From: Polytrichum commune
Taxonomy: Eukaryota > Streptophyta > Polytrichopsida > Polytrichales > Polytrichaceae
DNA length: 64,000 nucleotides
Direction of reading: 5' to 3'
NCBI GenBank assembly: GCA_950295325.1
Contig: OX485805.1
Span: 29,871,501-29,935,500, forward strand
Positions 55,042 through 64,000 of the stretch are shown one piece after another (position 1 is the stretch's first letter; each line of letters begins with the position of its first letter). The translations under genes were made by a program, and so were the position numbers. The notes below the pieces were generated by a model, which was given only the letters and a program-made list of their open reading frames with translations, had not been told where the DNA came from and ran no database searches.

Positions 55042-56524
55042 ATATATATAGGGGATCGCTATTTCCACACATTTTTTGGCTAGATTCACACCTTTTTGCT
55101 GGTTCGGTTGGCGTTGCACTGAGGCGCTACATATAAGATTCTTCATGGTGCATCCGGACCGTTGATCCACCAAGGCCCATCCAAGGGCCTCAATGATCCT
55201 AGGTGGCGGTGGGGTGGGGGGCGGGGGTGGTGCTTGCCACCAAGGCGGGGTGGGGCCGTGGGCCTCATGTCTTTTTTGGGGAGGCCGGATTTAGGGTGGT
55301 GTCGGGCCTAGTGGCTAGGCAGGCCCAGTGGCTAGGCCTACTTATTATATAACTAGTTGGTTACCCTTACTCTACTTACTAAATAACTAGTTGGTTACCC
55401 TTACTCTACTTACTAAATGACTAGTTGGTTACCCTTACTCTACTTACTAAATGACTAGTTGGTTACCCTCACTCTACTTACTAAATAACTAGTTAATTAG
55501 CCTTACTCTACTTACTAAATTACTAGTTGGTAGTCCATAGTGTCCATCTATGGTAGACGGGTCTTATCATGTGGCTTAGTTTCTTTAACGTTGGAACCCT
55601 AGATGGTTAGCAAATCCAAATCAAAATTTAGGAGCTCATATGAATATCTTAGTCATTATCAAAGTGAAGATTATGGTGTCAATAATGATCATATAGGTGT
55701 CCATACCTAACTTCAAGACTTGCACATATACCACTCAAATATACATGTCCAATTAAGAAGAGTGACCACGAAAGGCCCATATACATTTGTAAATAATTGT
55801 ATCCTACTTAGTGTCACCTACATTACATAATCTATGTATCATCCCTATTGTCAAGCAAATCGAATATATTCATCCAGAAATGTAGTGCCTCTAATGACAT
55901 TACCATTATGTTGTAATTCTATGCTATATGATTGTGGATAGTCTCCTTCCTTGCAATGGTTGTAACATGATAGCCTACCAAAATACCAAGTAAGGGTAAC
56001 CAACTAGTCATTTAGTAAGTAGAGTAAGGCTAATTAACTAGTTATTTAGTAAGTAGAGTAAGGCTAATTAACTAGTTATTTAGTAAGTAGAGTAAGGGTA
56101 ACCAACTAGTAATTTAGTAAGTAGAGTAAGGCTAATTAACTAGTTATTTAGTAAGTAGAGTAAGGGTAACCAACTAGTCATTTAGTAAGTAGAGTAAGGG
56201 TAACCAACTAGTTATATAATAAGTAGGCCTAGCCACTGGGCCCGCCTAGCCACTAGGCCCGACACCACCCTAAATCCGGCCTCCCCAAAAAAGACATGAG
56301 GCCCACGGCCCCACCCCGCCTTGGTGGCAAGCACCACCCCCGCCCCCCACCCCACCGCCACCTAGGATCATTGAGGCCCTTGGATGGGCCTTGGTGGATC
56401 AACGGTCTGGATGCACCATGAAGAATCTTATATGTAGCGCCTCAGTGCAACGCCAACCGAACCAGCAAAAAGGTGTGAATCTAGCCAAAAAAAAGGTGTG
56501 GAAATAGCGATCCCCTATATATAT
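55042..56524. mobile_element. Foldback element with about 480-bp inverted arms and 34-bp tandem repeats
   Basis: The left arm (55042 to about 55530) and right arm (about 55985-56524) are near-identical inverses from 'atatatataggggatcgcta' inward. Each arm has a unique GC-rich part (ccaaggcggggtggggcc) and then a tandem array of a 34-bp unit (actagttggttacccttact, tctacttactaaat). About six units lie in the left arm and seven in the right. The spacer (about 55531-55984) is AT-rich and non-coding. Long inverted termini with internal tandem repeats fit a foldback or Mutator-like non-autonomous element. I could not fix a target duplication. Confidence 0.82.
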
Positions 56525-58195
56525 CCTATAACCCCCAAAAGTTCATGTGTTTTCATTCATGAACCAAACCTTGTCATCCCATGTGTCATATTTCAATGAC
56601 TTTGTCAATAAAAAGTCTATGATTTGCATGTATAGTTTTCTTCTTTGAAATGAAATTTCCTATATAGAGATTTTTAATAAAGGGTCCTCTTCACACATGT
56701 GGACCCCACCTCAAATAACGGTCATATCATGTGTTCCAAGAACTCCTTCATGAGCTTGCAAAGACTCTTCTAAGGTACTGAGGCCTTAAAGTAACACCTT
56801 CCTTTTGGTGACACCTGTTTTCCATCTTTGAGTTGTCAACTAATAAGTGCAATTGTGCCATCGAACAAAGCCATTGTTAAAAGCGGTTAATCATATGCAG
56901 CATCGAGTACAAAATAACACCACTTTGGTCATTCATAGTAGCGGTGTAAGAAGGATGTGAAAAAAAAATTAGAAAAGCACCAACTTTGGCCAATCACAAT
57001 GGCTAATTAGGGATCTATCCGCTCAACAAGGTTGTGTAAGAAGTGATGCAAAAAAGGAGGACAACACTTTCAATTAATAAAGGATCCCTACCCACAACAA
57101 GGGTGATTTTGTGGTGATTCTCAACTAGCAATCCAACATCAAAGAGGAACGTGACAAGTTAGATGCACTTGTAGTTAGTAAGTGTTTTGGGCCCTTGCAA
57201 ACAAATTAAGACTTGTGACACCCTGGTTCATGGGATTTGTAGGCTAAGGCTACAAGAGGCTAGCTATGAGGTAGAATGGCTTGATGGAAAAAGGCCAAGA
57301 AGGGACAAAATAATATTATAAAAGCCTTTCTTTGCAACTACCCAATAGCCTAGTCAATCAACCCCTATAGGACGGTATTGAGAAGCTATTGTAATACAAG
57401 TTGTGAAATAATTGCCTTCTATATTTATATTATTGTGAAATTCTGAAATAAATAAAGAAATATCAAACTTATGGCAACAAGCTTCCGTAGTCCATTTGCT
57501 AAATTATTTTTGTGCTCGCCTATATGCTATATAGGTTATATCAACCAAATGGGTCAATTTTAGAGCCCATTACCTTATATGTGTCCAAGTGGACCTAGTG
57601 TTGGGGCGAGGGATGGAGTACTTTACTTTGTCATAATGATGGGTGTCGTACTTAGACCCTGGTGAAAAATCAAGCGTCTTCTTTGTGGGACCAAAGAGCT
57701 TTGAACCCTCCATGCACAATCCCTAGTATTCAAATCTCCCACACCTAGATACATGTCTACTCTTACTCTTCAACTCATATTGGCCTATGTACTGTACATG
57801 TATGTCATATTCCTCTTTTACACAAGAATTATATAATCATGAATGCACATGAGACACCAATATTGAAAACTTTCAAACTTTGTACATTACAGAAGCTTTA
57901 CAACTTAAGCACGATATTGTGATAGAACCACTTCACCATAGGAGAGAAACAATAAGATGATCCTTTCCCCGAGCTCTCTTATAGCCAAAGGCACTCCTAG
58001 TCTTATCCATCTATATCCATAGTATCTAAGAGGTAATTTCAATAGTCTCAAGTCTTACTAAATGCAACCTAAAGCTTTCTTATCTATATACATAGATCAT
58101 TTCACGGTATGATCCTTTCCTATCTTTTGGTTCAATTATAACCCTTTAGTTGTAATTGTCTATTTCCAATTAGATTCATTCATTCATTGAGAGTT
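56525..58195. other. Intergenic AT-rich sequence, nothing recognised
   Basis: No conserved frame, RNA gene or terminal repeat pair was seen between the foldback element and the VRQ repeat region. Confidence 0.5.
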
Positions 58196-58199
58196 GTCT

Positions 58200-59189
58200 A
58201 GCTCTCATGAATAATATCCATCCACCATGAGTTGTCTAATTCCTATCCATATCTTTTAGTTGGAATTTGTCTAACTCCAACACAAAGCTCTTCCAAAAGG
58301 AGGTGTGTAACTCCCAGCTGGAGTTGTCTAACCTCAACATAAAGATCTTCGATTGAAAGTTGTCTAAGGGGTGCTTCACACTATGGCCGAAGGTCGAGAG
58401 GCTATCGATTTCCACCAATCATATTGCAAGAAACCAAGAGTTCGGCCTCTTGGCCCTTCACACTAAGGCCAAAGTCCAAAGGCCACCATAATTTAAAATG
58501 ATTACTTTTTGAAGTAGGCGACAAATTCTCGAAGGAAGTTTGGGTCGGATGGGAATGGAAACCCAAACTATGGTCGAGAGGCCGTCGGTTTTTTTTCATT
58601 AAAAAATGAAACATTGACAAGATCTTGGCAGTTAGATCAGAGAGGTTGTTTTGGGCAAGGAATGAAGTGGGATGCTCCTTTGGGTTTGGACTTTGGGCTT
58701 GGCCTTTGGAGGCTTCACACTATGCATGGCCGAAGGCTCCATATACTATATATTATTGGCTATTTTCAGCCCATTTCTTTGGACTCTCAACAAAGTTTGG
58801 CCATTCAATCCCACGGCCTCTCGACTTCGACGGTCATAATGTGAAGCAGCCCTAACTGCCATGCACAATTCCTTCATGTGTTGTCTAACCCAGGCGTAAC
58901 ATTCTTTCTTGGATTGTCTAACCCAATTCTTTCTTTGGAGTTGTCTAACTTCAAACATCATCTGCTCAAATGCTAAGTATAGCAAAGTATGATCATTCTT
59001 TCTTGCATAATCCACCATTAAATCTTTTAGTCCGGGTATATCACAATTTTGTTTGGCCAATAAGCCTAAGCACCTACAATTTGTCCAGGAGTTCAGCATG
59101 CTAAAGATGCAATCGTTCACTCTTGAAAGCAAGGCATATGAATGTTTTTCCAGGAAGTTAAGTGCCATGCAGAAAGCTTCAGGGATCAA
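58200..59189 (-). pseudogene. Broken ORF with short VRQ peptide repeats, split by a MITE
   Basis: On the minus strand an open frame from about 59189 encodes LLSRVNDCIFSMLNSW and GLKDLMVDYARKNDHTLLYL. It then enters a degenerate repeat in which GTTAGACAA (Val-Arg-Gln) recurs every 9-20 codons (VRQLQRKNW, VRQSKKECYAW, VRQHMKELC). The frame runs into the MITE at 58368-58852. Beyond the MITE the same repeat resumes in the same phase (RQLSIEDLYVE, VRQLQLG, VRQIPTK) until a stop near 58250. I do not recognise the protein. It lies past the 3' end of the BAH-Agenet gene and may be a separate decayed gene or a minisatellite that happens to be open. Confidence 0.4.
58368..58852. mobile_element. TAA-flanked MITE with GGGGTGCTTCACAC ends
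   Basis: Left end GGGGTGCTTCACACTATGG and the reverse complement of the right end (GGGCTGCTTCACATTATG) match well. TAA lies at 58365-58367 and 58853-58855. It belongs to the PIF/Harbinger-type group, and its ends resemble the GGGCCACTTCACAC family, but the interior is different. It has split a VRQ-repeat frame. Confidence 0.82.
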
Positions 59190-59641
59190 TTGAAGCCTGC
59201 ATCAGTGAAGGCTGTGAACCAACCTCTCAGCCCTCAGCGTTCTGAAATCTCAACCTATCCCCATGAAGGTTAACTGTACAATACTTCAATATTTATGTAC
59301 ACATGGAGAAAACATCAAGATGCAACGTGTTACTCAAGGCACAAATTGTCAAAAAGTGATGGATTTACATCTCTTGCTCACAGCAGAATCCGGTTAAAAC
59401 TGCATGGCAGGGAAGCCCTGCCCTTGGGTACAGGACCTGAGGAAATTTTCCTCTTAAGGGAACATCCATGACTCTGTACATACAAAATATTCAGTGAAGA
59501 AATAGTTGTTTCTGCCCTGAGATGCTCTAGAGGTGTTGGAAAACCAACCATTCCGCAAGAAACGTCCATCCATCATGCAATGTGATTATCATTGCCATCC
59601 TAATGATTGATAGGAATGTAACGTCAACCTAACTACTGTGA

Positions 59642-62393
59642 CTATGATACTTTTGATGGTATTTCATTTGGAGATGGTTGTTGCTTTACAGAGACCATTT
59701 GCACTTCATTTGTCATCTTTGACTTGTCAGTTTTGGCCGGGTTGGCAGCTTTAGCAGCTGCATCCGGGTTGCAAGGGATGTCAATCCAGGAACCATAAAC
59801 CCAGTCTCTTGACATACGCAAGTCTTCAACTTTGAAGACCTCTGTATCTCCTTCTCCTGAAGGCATGCCAGTGCTCACTGTCAGCCAAATCAACCATTGG
59901 ATCAAGTATGTCAAAGAATAAAAGTGGTGCGCCATGATCAAAGTAGAACATTCACATATAGACAAAGAGGTGTACCTGGAAAGTAGACCTGAACGTTTCC
60001 TCCAGATTCTTTGTTGATGACAATCCCTTCCCACCGTCCATCATTCCACCATGCATCTACAGCTTGTCCGATACTACAGTCTCCTGGAGATACATTTATG
60101 CAAGGGAAAGGTCTCACAGTGGTTCTACCAACAACACGCATCCCTAACTTGTCAGGCCCTGCCAGTCGCCAAGCAGACACCCACTCCTGTCCATATAGCA
60201 AAAATAAGATAAGAACCTGAGCCAAACAGCAACAATTCTGCCAACTAATTCATACAGAAAATAGGAGAAGAGCATAGAAAGCTCAAAAGCATTAAAATAA
60301 TGTGCACACTTCATACTTCTCCAGTCACCTTTTGAAAAGCAACATTGCAATCGGAAAAATGGGGCAAGTGAATCAATACCTCAAGATTCCCTTCACCATC
60401 CTCATTTTGCAGCTTATCATACATAACTTTCAAGCGTTTTGACACTCGTCTTGTGATTGTTGCTTTAAACCAGCAACCCCGCAAGCCACTGTCTTGAGAG
60501 AGAATTTCAACTTCTGTACCAGCCTTGAACTCAAGTACTTGTGCACTGTTCTTCACCTCCTCCCATTTGCCTTCCCTTTTGTTAGAAGGTAATCTTGCAT
60601 CACTAATTGATGTTGCAAGGGCTGTCTCACCACCTGCAACAGCTCCATCACTAGTAGAGCATGCTCTATCTGCTGGAGACGAAACCCATGTAGAATGATT
60701 TCCAGAGTCTCCACCTTGCATGCGTAAGCTGACACCCACTCTCCTTCGGGTTGTCCGAGCAGTTCGTGGTCCACGCCTTATTACATTTCCAGGCTCTGCT
60801 TCGTCTTCATCAATGTCAACATCTTCACTTCCAGGCTCAGTGTGTGGAGGAGACCATTCACCTTCAGGAGGTATTTTTAACCCAATATCTAACAGAACTT
60901 TCTGGCGTAAATACCCTTTCACTTCTTGGATGTTGAAAGCCTTCAGACCCTCATTACTGTCGAATTGACGAGAACACACATGCAAGTGCTTGACAGCCTC
61001 TGCAGGCAGTAACTTAACGCAAGAGTCAAAATGCTCTGGGCTTAAAACTATTGCCACACCATCCACACACTCCACACTTAACACTTGAGGGAAGGACGTA
61101 TAAAAAACTTCTCGTGTATGAGGAGCAGGTGGTGGAATTTTGCAAGTTAACTCGCTTGTTTTGTGAAACCACCGTACGCGTATCTTTTTCTTCCATTTCT
61201 TGTCATAGTACATGTCTTCAACATATGCAATGTGACGATCATGCTCTGTTAACACATATACAAAATCATGAACCTGCAAAAAAATAAAACTCATTCAGCT
61301 TTACCTGACAAAAGGCAAGGATTAAAGAATTAAATATATCATTGCACCTACATAACTACAGGCTATTCAGTATGAGGATGAACGAGATAAAATACCGAAA
61401 TGGTGGTGCCAGCCCGTTGAAATGATTGGTAGTGTTCTAGTCCCTTGCGGCAGGTCCATGGTCCACCTATCCAAGTAACATCTCCCCTTCTGGGATTTAT
61501 CTGATGTCTTACATACTCCTGTATGACCATATCCAATGTAGAATTCAGCAAATAGCTTCTTATAGAACAAAAGCTCACTGTTTCACTTTGCCACTTCTCA
61601 TGTACATTACAAGCAGAACACTATGTACAACAAAAGTACCAAAAGAAACCATTGCACCTAGCCTCTGATTATTGCTTATTAACAGATCACTACCAAAACT
61701 AGATACAACAAGAAAGACTGACAAGTACACAGCAGGGACAGGAATGGCCACATACAACATATTCCCTTGGTCCTGTTTGCGGCCAATATTCTGTTGCTTC
61801 GCCATTTTCTTCCATCAAAGTGTCAACTTCTGAAGATGCTGCTGGCTCAGTACTGGGAGACCCTGAAATACAAGACATAACAAGAAGGGATGTACCAATA
61901 AGAAGCAGACTAATCACAAATTGGAAGGGGCCCTGTGAGCAGAATACACTCAGACAGCTGGCTGATCAGCTCCTATCCTCTTAGGACAAAAACTGATAAA
62001 TGCCTGTCCGATTGTTATACTCATATCAAACTACATACAGCTACATACATTCACAGGAACAGATATAGAGACATGTAAGTAACCTGAGCTGTGATACTGC
62101 TCAGAGGAGCCAGAGCGAGTCTTCGTCAATAAGGTCTGTAGCCAATCCACAACTTCACGTCGGGCTCTCCACTTGAATGCAGAGGTTGCCGACTTATCCA
62201 GACCAGCGAGAGGAAGAAAATCATCACATACAACATACACCATGTGGCGAAGGCTTCTCTCCGTTCCAACCACAGCCAAAGAATATTGGCCATGGCGATC
62301 TTTCAAGTAGTAGTGGACAACTCGGCTCCCTCGATCATGTGAGACATATTTTTCTTCCCAGTCCACAAAAAGCTTTAGGTCCTGAGTTGCCAT
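59642..62393 (-). CDS. BAH and Agenet domain protein, 6 exons, 626 aa
   Basis: BAH and Agenet (Tudor-like) modules read histone modifications. Plant proteins with this order act in the nucleus in chromatin silencing and transcript processing. Exons, 5' to 3': 62393-62084, 61862-61756, 61518-61396, 61273-60380, 60186-59976, 59877-59642. Phases agree. The 5' edge of exon 3 is the least certain, as ACATCAG|ATAAATCC (61502) also works. An N-terminal domain (FVDWEEKYVSHDRGSRVVHYYLKD in two parts) carries HMVYVVCDDFL. The BAH domain spans about 165-310 (WTCRKGLEHYQSF, FVYVLTEHDRHIAYVEDMYYD, RVRWFHKTSEL). An acidic linker DVDIDEDEAEPG follows, then two Agenet units: GTEVEILSQDSGLRGCWFKA with EWVSAWRLAGPDKLG, and IGQAVDAWWNDGRWEGIVI with VEDLRMSRDWVYGSW. 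The start is the first ATG after an in-frame stop. It stands alone, with intergenic DNA on both sides. Confidence 0.88.
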
Positions 62394-64000
62394 AACACGG
62401 CCAGCACCAAAGCAAGGCAGGTCCACGATGCATGTGCCTTAAACTTGAATTTCATAGGATTTGGTGATCCAAGCTCCAGTCTTCCTCAGAACAAATATCA
62501 TATAGCTCCAAAGACATTATCACCATCTAAAATAACTGCAACCTTGGAAGTCTGCTGATGATGCTTCACACAGCTGATGAAAGTCCACAAAAGCTCTGTC
62601 ACATGGAAGATACACCAGCTTTGGTATTAAGTTTTTTGAAACAAACCTCTGCTACAATGCATAACTAGGAAAGAATTCCTTGATCTCTGTTCAAGGCAGT
62701 CACACTAATAATAATACATGCCATCGATACATTAAGCACTGGACAGACAATGAATAATCTGACACCTATCCCAGCATAAAAGAAGTGGAACACAAGGCGT
62801 GTGATTCAGAGAATACAACTTTCAAACAATCAAGCCATAAACAGTGAAAGTCGTACATGACAGAAACGCAAGCCAATAATGCTTCAGCCTTGGCAGACAA
62901 TGACAAAGCCAAGGAGCGTTTGGCCAAGATTGCCAAAACTTAGATGTGCAAATTGAGCTCAAAATAACTGGATAGTGTGACCTTGGTCCAATAGTAAAAC
63001 CCTACAGTAAACGACAATCGCCATAACTCAGAATAGTAATATTCCACCTGGATTAGGACAAATTAGCTCTCTCAAAGACATGCAGGTAATCCCCGAATTG
63101 CCCAAACTAAGTAGGGTTTTCCCGGCTATGTTGATCGACCCAAGTCCCCAAAAGAGAAATATTCCCGAAATCTCTCCTCCACTTCCCAAATCTAGGCGAA
63201 ATGACAATTCACGGTGGAGGATTCCAAAGTGAGAAAATTCCTACATTATCGACACCAGGTTGTAAATGGTCATTCCGAAACAAAATTTCCGGGTTAAAAT
63301 ACTAGAAATACAGTTGATAAACGTAGCATATAGTGCTCCTAACTGCTCTGTAACTTTCTACACACGACACAGAGTGAAGCAATGACACAAGATCTTGTCT
63401 TGTTGAACAACTAGGTTCGTTGGTCCATGAATCATTGTCAGGAGAGGAAAGAGCAAAGTCCAATCACGACTATTTCCAAAGCTTGAAGTCTCTCATCCTC
63501 GAGCAATTAACAGAGCGTCCTACGTGCAATCAAAAAATATAATGCATCTCTGGAATGAGCTTTCAGATTTTCGAGATCAAGACAGAAGTTGAACATGTGA
63601 AGAGCGCGTTATCAGTGTACTCTCTTGCGAGAAATTGGGAAACTTTTAGATGCTCATGAAGGTTGTAAATGAGAAACTCTAGGGAAGACACAGAGTCAGG
63701 TGCCGAATTATAGAGTGCCACAAGCACCGAGAGAGAAAAACAAATTTTCTCCTCATTTTCTCATCGTTGGAATCATGACGGCCATGATGAGACTTAGGCG
63801 AAGTAGACCAACTTCTGATACGCTTGAAAGAGAGTAAGAAAACAACGCATCTACTCCTCGAAGTGGACGGGCAGCGATCAAGGAAATTGCGTTAAGTGAG
63901 GTTGAAACCCACCAGTGTAAGACTCTTAGTACTGTAGACCCTACAACATCTTTTGCATTCTAAACACTTGGGAACAGAATATGAGAAGTCTGGTGTACGT
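62394..64000 (-). promoter_or_regulatory. Upstream region of the BAH-Agenet gene
   Basis: No further coding exon is convincing here on either strand. The stretch presumably holds the promoter and perhaps a non-coding leader exon of the minus-strand gene. Several pyrimidine-rich tracts near 63150-63200 and 63730-63770 are compatible with leader sequence, but no start site can be set. Confidence 0.4.

Noticed and set aside
55352-56215. CRISPR-like array suggested by regular 34-bp repeats
   Set aside because: The units are contiguous with no spacers, occur in mirrored arms of a palindrome and lie in a plant nuclear context without cas genes.
60011-61287. Plus-strand frames across the BAH-Agenet gene
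   Set aside because: They are antisense to a minus-strand gene with recognisable domains and consistent splice phases.

Overview
The window is nuclear DNA from a land plant. Its genes are split by many small GT-AG introns, two introns use GC-AG, and products for plastid, mitochondrion and nucleus sit side by side. Spaces between genes are filled with class II transposon debris. The two-lobed D-Ala-D-Ala ligase and plastid ribosomal protein bL27c are plant-type. A seed-free lineage (lycophyte, fern or bryophyte) is a reasonable guess because of the ligase and the large repeat-filled introns, but the sequence does not name the species.

Layout. 1-13642 is gene-free: inverted MITE copies (837-2028), a TTA-flanked MITE (5841-6207), duplicated blocks (7.7-8.7 kb), a 91-bp tandem repeat (8.9-9.2 kb) and a 3.98-kb PIF/Harbinger element with matching TTA target duplications and a broken transposase (9663-13642). 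Nucleoporin NUP58 is an intronless plus-strand gene at 14789-16270, followed directly by a tandemly duplicated 3' region and a decayed LINE. A minus-strand D-Ala-D-Ala ligase gene (DDL) of 23 or more exons fills 19000-32542, perhaps with a transit-peptide exon up to 33204. A minus-strand mitochondrial thioredoxin o (35263-37578) and the plus-strand UFL1 gene (38297-47125, 20 exons) share a divergent 718-bp promoter region. After a gene-free stretch comes the plastid ribosomal protein L27 gene (51240-52657, 3 exons). A large palindrome (55042-56524) and a MITE-interrupted repeat ORF (about 58.2-59.2 kb) precede a minus-strand BAH-Agenet chromatin-reader gene (59642-62393, 6 exons).

The genes are not one pathway. 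Two serve the plastid (DDL for peptidoglycan precursor synthesis, bL27c for translation), one the mitochondrion (TRXo), and three are nuclear or cytosolic (NUP58, UFL1, BAH-Agenet). All multi-exon models were built by hand and every junction keeps phase: DDL 893 aa, UFL1 828 aa, TRXo 184 aa, bL27c 195 aa, BAH-Agenet 626 aa.

The most striking non-gene signal is a single MITE family of about 330-380 bp present nine times, in both orientations, always inside introns of DDL, TRXo and UFL1, and seen nowhere else in the window. I found no CRISPR, prokaryotic operon or viral genome, and nothing that clearly amounts to a new biological system.
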